Origin: Gaiellasilicea sp963705515
Lineage (GTDB): Bacteria > Actinomycetota > Thermoleophilia > Gaiellales > Gaiellaceae
Direction: 5' to 3'
NCBI GenBank assembly: GCA_963705515.1
Contig: CAVPJV010000009.1
Location: 806,001-870,000 of the forward strand
DNA: 64,000 nt
This document shows positions 8,851 to 16,250 of the stretch, one piece after another. The position numbers were made by a program, and so were the translations under genes. The notes below the pieces were generated by a model that did no database searches, was not told the DNA's origin, and worked only from the letters and a program-made list of their open reading frames with translations. How positions within the stretch are numbered: the stretch's first letter is position 1; the number at the start of each line of letters is the position of its first letter.

Positions 8851-10449
8851 GTGATCGACCTCAGCCACCACGACCTCGTCAGCCTGCTGGTGCTGCTGAC
8901 GGCCGGAGCGGCGATGCTCGTGCTCGTTCCGAAGCTGCGGATCCCGTACCCGATCCTGCTCGTGCTGGGCGGGCTGGCGCTCGGCTTCGTCCCCGGACTG
9001 CCCGAGATCGACCTGCCGCCCGACCTCGTCCTCGTCGGCATCCTGCCGCTGCTGCTCTACGGAGCCGCGTTCTTCACCTCGCTGCGCGACCTGCGGGCGA
9101 ACCTGCGTCCCGTCGGGCTGCTGGCGGTCGGCCTCGTGCTCCTGACGATGGTCGTCGTCGCGGTCGTCGCGCACGCGATCGTCCCGGGGCTGCCGTGGGC
9201 GGCGGCGTTCGTGCTCGGCGCCGTCGTCTCCCCCACCGACCCGATCGCGGCGACGGCGATCATGCACCGCCTCGGCGTGCCGCGGCGAATCGTCTCGATC
9301 GTCGAGGGCGAGAGCCTCGTCAACGACGGCACGGCGCTCGTCGCCTACCGCGCCGCGGTCGTCGCCGCGGTCAGCGGCAGCTTCACGCTCTGGGAGGCCG
9401 GGATCGAGTTCGTGCTCAACGTCACAGGCGGCGTCGTCGTCGGCCTCGGCGTGGCCTGGATCGTGCGCCAGGTCCGGAAGCGGCTCGATTACCCGCCCGC
9501 GGAGGTGACGATCTCCCTGCTCACGGGCTATTTCGCCTACATCCCGGCCGAGCTGATGGGCGTCTCGGCGGTGATCGCGGCGGTGACCGCCGGGATCTAC
9601 CTCGGCTGGTACACGCCGGAGCTGACGACGCCCGAGGTGCGGCTGATGGGCGAGTCGGCGTGGGAGATCGTCACCTTCACGCTGAACGCGATCCTCTTCA
9701 CCCTGATCGGTCTGCAGCTCCCCGGCATCCTCGACGAGCTCGACGCCTACTCGGCCGCGGATCTGCTCTGGTGGGCGTTCGCAATCTGGCTCACCGTCCT
9801 CGTCGCGAGGGCGCTCTGGGTCTACCCGGCGGCGAAGCTGCCGCGCATGCTCGTTCCGAGGATCCGCGCGCGCGATCCGATGCCCCCGCCCTCGGCGCTG
9901 GCGCTGATCACCTGGTCGGGCATGCGCGGCGCCGTCTCGCTCGCGGCGGCCCTCGCGATCCCGCTCGCTATCGACTCCGGCGAGCCCTTCCCGGGTCGCG
10001 ACCTGATCCTCTTCCTCACCTTCGCCGTCATCTTCGGCACGCTCGTGATCCAGGGCCTGACGTTGCCGGCGATCATCCGGCTGCTCAAGCTCGAGGACGA
10101 CGGCGAAGAGGCCGCACACGACGAGGCGCAGGCCCGCATCCGGGCGGCGGACGCAGCGCTCGTCCGGCTCGAGGAGCTGGTCGACGAGGAGTGGGTGCGG
10201 GAGGACACGGCCGAGCGAGTCCGCGGCGGCTACGACTTCCGCAAGACCCGCTTCATGGCCTGGCTCGACGGCGGCGACGACGGCTCGATCGAGGCCCGCT
10301 CGCGTGACTTCCAGCGGCTCCGGCGCGAGCTGCTGAACGCCGAGCGCGATGCCGTCCATGAGCTGCGCCGCAGCGGTGAGATCTCGGCTGAGGTGGCGCG
10401 CCGGGTCGAGCGCGACCTCGATCTCGAAGACGCCCGGCTGGAGATCTGA
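8851..10449 (+). CDS. CPA1-family Na+/H+ antiporter
   Basis: The 532-aa product has about twelve hydrophobic segments across residues 5-415 and a charged cytoplasmic tail of about 110 residues. CPA1/NhaP signatures are present: SPTDPIAATAIMHRLG (residues about 127-142) and the adjacent GESLVNDGTALVAY, which carries the conserved ESLVNDG carboxylates. A later WSGMRGAVSLAAAL segment is also family-typical. It should exchange protons for sodium or another monovalent cation at the inner membrane. It starts at GTG 8851, three bases after the VOC gene. The end overlaps a proposed CTG start of the ABC ATPase, so this is an operon. Confidence 0.9.
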   Translation: MIDLSHHDLVSLLVLLTAGAAMLVLVPKLRIPYPILLVLGGLALGFVPGLPEIDLPPDLVLVGILPLLLYGAAFFTSLRDLRANLRPVGLLAVGLVLLTMVVVAVVAHAIVPGLPWAAAFVLGAVVSPTDPIAATAIMHRLGVPRRIVSIVEGESLVNDGTALVAYRAAVVAAVSGSFTLWEAGIEFVLNVTGGVVVGLGVAWIVRQVRKRLDYPPAEVTISLLTGYFAYIPAELMGVSAVIAAVTAGIYLGWYTPELTTPEVRLMGESAWEIVTFTLNAILFTLIGLQLPGILDELDAYSAADLLWWAFAIWLTVLVARALWVYPAAKLPRMLVPRIRARDPMPPPSALALITWSGMRGAVSLAAALAIPLAIDSGEPFPGRDLILFLTFAVIFGTLVIQGLTLPAIIRLLKLEDDGEEAAHDEAQARIRAADAALVRLEELVDEEWVREDTAERVRGGYDFRKTRFMAWLDGGDDGSIEARSRDFQRLRRELLNAERDAVHELRRSGEISAEVARRVERDLDLEDARLEI

Positions 10450-11159
10450 TCGAAGCCCCGGCAATCTCGGCGGCCGACCTGCGCGTGCGCCGCGGCGGCA
10501 GGCTCGTCCTACCCGGCGTCTCGCTGGAGGTCGCGGCCGGGACCGTCACCGGCCTCCTCGGCCCGAGCGGGTCGGGCAAGACGACGCTGATGCGGTCGAT
10601 CGTCGGCGTCCAGATCGTCGAAGCGGGCACCGTTCGCGTGCTCGGCCTCCCGGCCGGATCTCCGCCGCTGTGGCGGCGCGTCGGCTACGTGACGCAGGAG
10701 CCTTCCGTGTACGGCGACATGAGTGTGCGCGAGAACCTGCGCTACTTCGCCCGGATCCTCGGAGCGCCACCCTCGCGGATCGACGAGGCGATCGACGAGG
10801 TCGACCTCCGCGCGCAGGCTGACCAGCTCACGCGCACGCTCTCCGGCGGCGAGCGCTCCCGCGTCTCCCTGGCGACGGCGCTCCTGGGCCGGCCCGAGCT
10901 GCTCGTGCTCGACGAGCCGACCGTCGGCCTCGACCCCGTGCTCAGGCGGGATCTCTGGACGCTCTTCCACGAGCTCGCCGAGACGGGAAGGACGCTGCTC
11001 GTCTCCAGCCACGTGATGGACGAGGCCGAGCGCTGCGACGAGCTGGTGCTGATGCGCGACGGCACGGTCGTGGCGACCGGGTCTCCGAGCGGCCTGCTCG
11101 AGCGCACCGGCGCCACCGACCTCGAGGAGGCGTTCCTGACGCTGGCGGAGGCCCGGTGA
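10446..11159 (+). CDS. ABC transporter ATP-binding protein
   Basis: This is the ATPase of an ABC-2 type exporter. Walker A GPSGSGKTT, Q-loop region YVTQEPS, signature LSGGERSR, Walker B LLVLDEPT and H-loop SSH are all intact. The usual first beta strand of the fold (ISAADLRVRRGG) lies upstream of GTG 10485. The most plausible start is therefore CTG 10446, which overlaps the antiporter stop (CTGA), giving 237 aa. A start at GTG 10485 would remove that strand. It overlaps the permease by 4 bases (GTGA). Substrate unknown: drug or lipid export is typical for the family. Confidence 0.88.
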   Translation: MIEAPAISAADLRVRRGGRLVLPGVSLEVAAGTVTGLLGPSGSGKTTLMRSIVGVQIVEAGTVRVLGLPAGSPPLWRRVGYVTQEPSVYGDMSVRENLRYFARILGAPPSRIDEAIDEVDLRAQADQLTRTLSGGERSRVSLATALLGRPELLVLDEPTVGLDPVLRRDLWTLFHELAETGRTLLVSSHVMDEAERCDELVLMRDGTVVATGSPSGLLERTGATDLEEAFLTLAEAR

Positions 11160-11893
11160 GCGCCGCGCGGACGTTCGCGACTGCGGAGCGCGTGCTCCGG
11201 CAGCTGCGCCACGATCGACGCACGCTCGCGCTCGTCTTCGTCGTGCCGCCCTTCCTGCTGACGCTCTTCCGCTACGTGTTCGACGGGCAGCCGGAGACGT
11301 TCGACCGGGTCGGAGGCCCGCTCGTCGGCATCTTCCCCTTCACCTCGATGTTCCTGGTCACGTCGATCGCGATGTTGCGCGAGCGGACGAGCGGCACCCT
11401 CGAGCGGCTGATGTCGATGCCGATCGCGAGGGGCGACCTGCTCGGCGGCTACGGGCTCGCCTTCGCCGCCGTCGCGGCCGTGCAGGCGTCGATCACGTCC
11501 GCCGTCGCGTTTGGAGTGCTCGGCCTCGACACGGCGGGGCCGATCTGGGCGGTCGTGCTGATCGCGGTCGCGAACGCGCTCCTCGGGATGGCGCTCGGCC
11601 TCTTCCTGAGCGCCTTCGCGACGACGGAGTTTCAGGCGGTGCAGTTCATGCCCGCGGTCGTGATCCCGCAGATCCTGCTCTGCGGCCTGCTCGTGCCGCG
11701 CGACGAGATGGCGGAGCCGCTCGAGTGGCTCTCGAACCTGCTGCCGCTCACCTACGCGTACGACGCGCTCGAGCAGGTGACGGCGAGCGGCGAGACCGAC
11801 GCGGGCGTGTGGCTCGACGTCGGCATCGTTGCCGCCTGCATCGTGCTCGCGCTCGCGCTCGGCTCGGCGACGCTGCGCCGTCGGACTCCCTGA
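11156..11893 (+). CDS. ABC-2 type transporter permease
   Basis: The 245-aa membrane protein has about six transmembrane segments with the ABC-2 family layout: a cytoplasmic N terminus, the first TM at LALVFVVPPFLLTLF, and a central TMFLVTSIAMLRERTSGTLERL segment. The MLRER..GTLE motif is characteristic of DrrB/NodJ-like permeases. The GTG start overlaps the ATPase stop. It pairs with the preceding ATPase as a two-gene exporter, probably homodimeric for each subunit. Confidence 0.9.
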   Translation: MSAARTFATAERVLRQLRHDRRTLALVFVVPPFLLTLFRYVFDGQPETFDRVGGPLVGIFPFTSMFLVTSIAMLRERTSGTLERLMSMPIARGDLLGGYGLAFAAVAAVQASITSAVAFGVLGLDTAGPIWAVVLIAVANALLGMALGLFLSAFATTEFQAVQFMPAVVIPQILLCGLLVPRDEMAEPLEWLSNLLPLTYAYDALEQVTASGETDAGVWLDVGIVAACIVLALALGSATLRRRTP

Positions 11894-11896
11894 CCG

Positions 11897-11902
11897 TAGG
11901 CT
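11897..11902 (+). promoter_or_regulatory. -10 element of a leaderless-type promoter
   Basis: TAGGCT is 6 bases before GTG 11909 with no ribosome-binding site between. It starts 3 bases after the permease stop, suggesting a fresh leaderless transcript for the carboxypeptidase. Confidence 0.5.
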
Positions 11903-11908
11903 GACGCC

Positions 11909-12628
11909 GTGGCCGAGACCGTCACCTCGAACCTCCTGCGCGGCTGGCGCGAGGAGGAGTACGGCCGCTCGCGCGGCAGGCTGCCGCTCCGCGTGCAGCT
12001 ACCGGCGTCCGGCGCCCCGGTCGCGGGTCTCCTGATCGCGACCCAGCACGGCGAGGAGGCGGAGACCGGGCTGCTCGCGCGGCGCCTGCTCGAGCGGATT
12101 CCCGGGGACGAGACGGCGTGGGCCGTCGTCCAGGTCGCGAACCCCGACGGGCTCATGAACGGGACGCGGCAGAACGCGGCCGGGGTCGACCTGAACCGGA
12201 ACTTCCCCGGCGCGAGCTGGAGCCCCGCGCCGTCGTTCACCTTCCCGCCCGGGATCGATCCCGAGCTGCGCGAGCTCCCGAACCGGACCAGCCGCTCCTC
12301 GCCGGGGCCTGAGCCGGGCTCGGAGCCGGAGACGCAGGCGCTGATGGCGCTGGTGCAGGAGCTGCAGCCGAAGCTCGTGCTCGACCTGCACGCGCCGATC
12401 GAGCTGATCCTCGTCCGCGAGGGTGTGCCGCCCGAACCTGTCGAGCTGCTCGCCGAGTCGGCCGGCCTGCGCGTCGTCTCGGAGCTCGAGGTCGGCTCGC
12501 CCGGCGCCTTCGACGAGTGGCTGCTCGAACAGGGGATCCCCGCGATCGTCTACGAGGTCGAGCACGCGGGCCTGCCGCACCTCTGCCTGCGCCATCTGCC
12601 CGGGCTCGAAGCGCTCCTGCGGGGTTAG
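11909..12628 (+). CDS. M14-family zinc carboxypeptidase / murein peptide amidase (MpaA-like)
   Basis: The 239-aa protein has the M14 zinc-peptidase signature: first two zinc ligands in QHGEEAE (residues about 46-52), PDG..GTRQNAAGVDLNRNFPG with the substrate-carboxylate Arg, third zinc ligand in LDLHAP, and the catalytic Glu in VYEVEH near the C terminus. The short length, lack of a signal peptide and GVDLNRNFP block resemble MpaA-like murein peptide amidases, which recycle cell-wall tripeptides in the cytoplasm, and succinylglutamate desuccinylase-like proteins. It converges with the glycosidase gene, the stop codons overlapping. Confidence 0.82.
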   Translation: MAETVTSNLLRGWREEEYGRSRGRLPLRVQLPASGAPVAGLLIATQHGEEAETGLLARRLLERIPGDETAWAVVQVANPDGLMNGTRQNAAGVDLNRNFPGASWSPAPSFTFPPGIDPELRELPNRTSRSSPGPEPGSEPETQALMALVQELQPKLVLDLHAPIELILVREGVPPEPVELLAESAGLRVVSELEVGSPGAFDEWLLEQGIPAIVYEVEHAGLPHLCLRHLPGLEALLRG

Positions 12629-13764
12629 GGCACTGCCAGCGACTCGCGGAAGGCGTTGAACGACGGCTTCCGCTCGCCCGTCGCCGAGATCAGCCCCGAC
12701 TGCCACCGCTCAGGATCGCTCTCGTCCTGGAGCAGGAACCAGAGCAGCATGTCGATCCGCGGGTTGGCGCGGGCGATCGCGAACGACTGGCGGACGTACG
12801 CGGCCTGCGTCGACCACGAGACGCCGAAGACGCCGTCGGGCGGATTGGTCTGGTAGCCGTACTCCGTGATCCAGATCCGCTTGCGCCCGTAGAGCCGGGT
12901 CAGCTCCGAGACGAGCGCGTCGATGTTGCCGAGCGTGACGCCGCCGCGGCCGGGCGAGGGCGTCGCCGGTGTCTCTCCCGGTCCGCCGTAGTACGGATGG
13001 TGGGCGTAGGCGTCGAACCCCGTCGCGCCCGCCTTCTTCATCGCCCGGAGGAAGGCGAGCGGCGAGACGGACGGCTTGAGCCCTTTCGGGTTGTTGTTGC
13101 CGCGCGCGGCCGTGGCGCCGCAGGCCACCTTTTGGCCGCGCAGCATCGACGTGCGGATCCCCTCGACGACGGCATTGCAGATCCGCGCGTAGTCGATCGC
13201 GCTCTGGACGATCCACCTGCCGCCGACGCGGCGCCACTGCGGGATCAGGCCGATCTGGAGGTTCGGCTCGTTCCAGGCCGTCCAGTAGCGCACGCGCGGG
13301 AGGAGGACGCCGTCGGCGCGCACGTAGGTCCCGCTGTAGCGGGTCGCCGCCGCGTACGCGAACTCGCGGAGCGGATCGGCGTTCCGGGGCGCGTGCGTCG
13401 GCGCCTGGCCGCCGTTGGCCCACGGCGGCGTGCCGAAGATCGTGAAGAGCACCTCGACGCCGTGCCGGTCTCCCTCGAGCACGATCCGGTCGTAGAGGTG
13501 CCAGTCGTAGCCGCGGTCCTCCGGATCGGTACCCTCGCGCGGCTTCCGCTTCGCGACGCCGAGCCGGCCGCCCCAGTTCAGGTGCACGCGGAGCAGGTGG
13601 ACGCCGAGCTCCTCGAGCGCCGGGAAGAAGTTCGTCGGCTGCCCGTAGTAGGCCCCGCCGCTGTCGGTGATCCCGCCGCGCAGACCGGGTGAGGCCGCAG
13701 CCGCCGATGCGCTCAGGAGTGCCAGCGCCGCGACTGCGGCCGCCCGGAAAAGCCCTCGTCTCAC
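12625..13764 (-). CDS. Secreted clan GH-A glycoside hydrolase-like protein
   Basis: The 379-aa product starts with a signal peptide (AAAVAALALLSASAAAA) and then a TIM-barrel-like sequence. The acid/base Glu is expected in YWTAWNEPN (about residue 170), and the nucleophile Glu in IWITEYGYQT (about residue 300). Both are in the spacing of clan GH-A families such as GH5/GH39. FDAYAHHPYYGG is another barrel-typical block. Substrate unknown: a cell-wall or plant polysaccharide is plausible. GATACT lies 6 bases before the GTG start, a leaderless-type promoter. No frameshift. Confidence 0.78.
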   Translation of the reverse strand: MRRGLFRAAAVAALALLSASAAAASPGLRGGITDSGGAYYGQPTNFFPALEELGVHLLRVHLNWGGRLGVAKRKPREGTDPEDRGYDWHLYDRIVLEGDRHGVEVLFTIFGTPPWANGGQAPTHAPRNADPLREFAYAAATRYSGTYVRADGVLLPRVRYWTAWNEPNLQIGLIPQWRRVGGRWIVQSAIDYARICNAVVEGIRTSMLRGQKVACGATAARGNNNPKGLKPSVSPLAFLRAMKKAGATGFDAYAHHPYYGGPGETPATPSPGRGGVTLGNIDALVSELTRLYGRKRIWITEYGYQTNPPDGVFGVSWSTQAAYVRQSFAIARANPRIDMLLWFLLQDESDPERWQSGLISATGERKPSFNAFRESLAVP

Positions 13765-13809
13765 GCGCGCAGTATCGGCCGCTCCTGTACGAAACCGAAG
13801 GGGAAATCG

Positions 13810-14901
13810 TTAGGAGTTGCGGTACAGCCACGCCTGCGCGGTCGGGCTGATGCCCAGGTCGTAGCCGCCGATCAGCAGGACCTCGCCGGAGCGCAGCGGG
13901 CTCGCGGTCGCGAAGAGGCGTGTCCGTCCGAGCGTGCCCGCGACGGCGACGAAGCGGCCACTCGACCGCCGCCACACCTCCGGCACGGGCGCGGCGCCGG
14001 CGACGAGCACGTCGCCGCCGGGCAGGAGGACAACCGCGTCCCGGATCTTGTAGCGGGCATGCCGCAGCAGCGGCCCCGGGACGAAGCGGTTCCGCTTCGG
14101 CTCGTAGATCTCGGTGCTGCGGTACGTCCGCGCGCCTTCGATGTCAGCCGAGCCGCCGACGACGAGGACGCGGCCGTCGCGGAGCATCACCGCGGCCGCC
14201 TTGTAGCGCGGCAGGCGCATCGCCGGGCCGCGCGTGAACCGACCGGTGCGCGGGTCGAAGAGCTCGCTGCTCGCGACGACCCGCCCGCGGCTGAGGCCGC
14301 CGACGACCAGCACGCGGCCGTCGGCGAGCCGCGCCGCCGCATGGGCGCCGCGCGGCACCGCCATCGGCCCGACGGGCAGGAACCGGTCCTTGCCCGACAC
14401 GAAGACGTCCGCGGACGCGACCGTCGACCGGTTGTCGGTGAAGCCTCCCGCGAGCAGGACCCGGCCGTCGCGCAGCAACGTCGCCGTCGAGCCTGCCCGT
14501 GGTGAGCTCATCCTCGGCCCGGTCGCGAACGTTCCCACGCGCGGGTCGAAGAGCTCGCTCGAATCAAGCACGCCGCCGACGCCCCAGCCGCCGACCACCA
14601 GCACTCGCCCGTCCCGCAAGAGAGTCGCCGTGTGGTCGTCGCGCCATTCGTTCAGGCTGCCGGTTCGCTCGAACCGCCGCACCGCCGGGTCGTACAGCTC
14701 CGCGACGTCGCCCTCGTTGCCGCCGAGCTCGCACCCTGGGGTGGTGCAGCCGCCGACGACGAGCACGCGGCCGTCGGCCAGCGTCGTCGCCGTGTGAACG
14801 GCGCGAGCCACTGTCATCGGGCCGACGGGACTGAGGCGTCCCGCATCGGCCGCCCCGGCGAGCGGCAACACCAGCAGCGCGAGCGCGAGAGCCTTCACCA
14901 C
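13810..14901 (-). CDS. Secreted Kelch-repeat beta-propeller protein
   Basis: The 363-aa protein has an N-terminal signal peptide (VKALALALLVLPLAGAADA) and about six Kelch blades. Each blade carries an HTAT.L.DGRVLVVGG-like core, for example HTATTLADGRVLVVGG, DHTATLLRDGRVLVVGG and STATLLRDGRVLLAGG. The SSELFDPR..TF.TGP inter-blade pattern is that of galactose-oxidase-like Kelch domains, but no oxidase active-site residues are evident. It is probably an extracellular binding scaffold. It lies 45 bases upstream of the glycosidase on the same strand, so the two secreted proteins may be co-expressed. Confidence 0.82.
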   Translation of the reverse strand: MVKALALALLVLPLAGAADAGRLSPVGPMTVARAVHTATTLADGRVLVVGGCTTPGCELGGNEGDVAELYDPAVRRFERTGSLNEWRDDHTATLLRDGRVLVVGGWGVGGVLDSSELFDPRVGTFATGPRMSSPRAGSTATLLRDGRVLLAGGFTDNRSTVASADVFVSGKDRFLPVGPMAVPRGAHAAARLADGRVLVVGGLSRGRVVASSELFDPRTGRFTRGPAMRLPRYKAAAVMLRDGRVLVVGGSADIEGARTYRSTEIYEPKRNRFVPGPLLRHARYKIRDAVVLLPGGDVLVAGAAPVPEVWRRSSGRFVAVAGTLGRTRLFATASPLRSGEVLLIGGYDLGISPTAQAWLYRNS

Positions 14902-14978
14902 GGTCGTTACACCTCGGCGAGCCGAGGCGTTCCCGCAGCGATCAGGCGATCGCGTCGGCGCCTAGGAAGGCTGGGACC

Positions 14979-15431
14979 CTAGACGGACCGAGAGGCCGGT
15001 TCGGCGGCTCGGGCCGGCGGGCGTGCGAGTCCGAGCTGGAAGAGCGTGCCGAGACGGTCGGGGACGCCCCAGTGCTCGACGATGCGGTCGTTCTCGACCC
15101 GGAGGCTGTCGAAGACGTCGGTGCGCATGGTGCGGCCGGTCGGAGGGTTGCCCATGAAGGAGCCGTCGTTGGTGCCGGTGCCGGTCATGCGCAGCCAGAC
15201 AGTGCCCTCCTCGACGGTGAGGTCGTCGATCTCGAGGTGAAAGTCGGAAAACGCGCGCCGCAGCGAGGCGATCACGGCCTTGACGCCCTCGGCGCCGGGC
15301 GCGTGGTTTGGGCCGAAGTTCTGGTGCTCCACCATGTTGGGCGCGATGAGCTCGTCGGCGACGTCAAGGTTGCCCTGGTTGAAGCCCTCGTCGATGAGGC
15401 GTCTGACGAGCGTTTCGGGGTTGTGCGACAT
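14979..15431 (-). CDS. SnoaL-like ester cyclase / NTF2-fold protein
   Basis: The 150-aa protein is a SnoaL-type NTF2-like domain. It has LVRRLIDEGFNQGNLDVADE at the N terminus, MVEHQNFGPNHAPGAEGVK, and FHLEIDDLTVEEGTVWLRM in the central sheet. The start is ATG 15431, with a clear AAAGGAG 8 bases upstream. A longer frame reaching 15917 exists, but it only mirrors the divergent regulator. Divergence from a TetR gene with a 57-base shared upstream region suggests it is that regulator's target. Such proteins often handle small hydrophobic substrates in detoxification, and the reaction is unknown here. Confidence 0.82.
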   Translation of the reverse strand: MSHNPETLVRRLIDEGFNQGNLDVADELIAPNMVEHQNFGPNHAPGAEGVKAVIASLRRAFSDFHLEIDDLTVEEGTVWLRMTGTGTNDGSFMGNPPTGRTMRTDVFDSLRVENDRIVEHWGVPDRLGTLFQLGLARPPARAAEPASRSV

Positions 15432-15488
15432 GGAATTCTCCTTTCGATAAAGCTCTACTTCATTGAATAAATTGATACCGTACTGAAC
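15432..15488. promoter_or_regulatory. Divergent promoter/operator region, SnoaL-TetR
   Basis: This is the only clearly AT-rich stretch nearby. TACCGT at 15476-15481 lies 7 bases before GTG 15489 and looks like the leaderless -10 box of the TetR gene. ATTGA occurs twice (around 15463 and 15471) as a direct repeat. On the minus strand, AAAGGAG precedes the SnoaL start. A TetR dimer bound here would control both genes (inference). Confidence 0.5.
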
Positions 15489-16124
15489 GTGACCGGAGAT
15501 GTCAAGCCTCGCCGCTACCGCTCCGAGCGGCGCCTCGAGCAGGCCGAGCAGACGCGGCAACGCGTGCTCGACGCCGCGGCGACGCTGTTCGAACAGCGGG
15601 GCTTCGACGGCGCCAGCATCGCAGCGATCGCCGCGGAGGCGGGCGTCTCGGACGAGACCGTCTACGCCCGCTTCCAGAGCAAACGCAACCTGCTCGGCGA
15701 GCTCGTCCGCCGCGCCGTCCGCGGCGATGACCCGAGGCCGGTTCCCGAGCAGGATGGGCCTCGTGTGCTCGCCGCCACGACCGACCAGCATGAGCAACTT
15801 CGGCTCTTCGCATCCGACATCGTCCTCCGACTCGAACGCGCCGCCCCGATCGTCGCAATCGTCTCCGGCGCCTCCCGATCCGAGCCCGAACTGGCCGAGC
15901 TCCTCTCCCGACTGCACACCGAGCGGCTCAAGAACCTCGCCACACTCGTCGACGCCCTAGCCGCCAACGGACCGCTACGCCTTCCAGCAGACCAAGCCGT
16001 CGAAACCGTCTGGGCACTTACCAGCCCCGAGCTACATCAACTCCTCGTTCGCATCCGCGGCTGGACACGCCGCCGCTACACCGACTGGCTCGCCGACAAC
16101 CTCGCCGCGCTACTCCTCCGATAG
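15489..16124 (+). CDS. TetR-family transcriptional regulator
   Basis: The 211-aa protein has a typical TetR N-terminal HTH (RVLDAAATLFEQRGFDGA, IAAEAGVSDETVYARF, residues about 20-65) and an all-helical ligand domain. GTG 15489 is preceded by TACCGT at leaderless spacing. The divergent neighbour encodes a SnoaL-like protein, its probable target. The 3' third uses more A/T-ending codons than the 5' part, but the frame is clean. Effector unknown. Confidence 0.88.
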   Translation: MTGDVKPRRYRSERRLEQAEQTRQRVLDAAATLFEQRGFDGASIAAIAAEAGVSDETVYARFQSKRNLLGELVRRAVRGDDPRPVPEQDGPRVLAATTDQHEQLRLFASDIVLRLERAAPIVAIVSGASRSEPELAELLSRLHTERLKNLATLVDALAANGPLRLPADQAVETVWALTSPELHQLLVRIRGWTRRRYTDWLADNLAALLLR

Positions 16125-16250
16125 ACACAGCAACAGGTCTCAACTGAATCGGACAGACATAACGAAGTGGGCCTTACGTCCGCCGACGCCCTCCGCCAGA
16201 GCCACGCGCGGCCATCACGGCCGGAACGTGCGAGGACATCGCGTCAGTCT

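Noticed and set aside
15432..15917. Long upstream extension of the SnoaL-like gene
   Set aside because: It mirrors the TetR gene on the opposite strand. ATG 15431 with AAAGGAG is a far better start.
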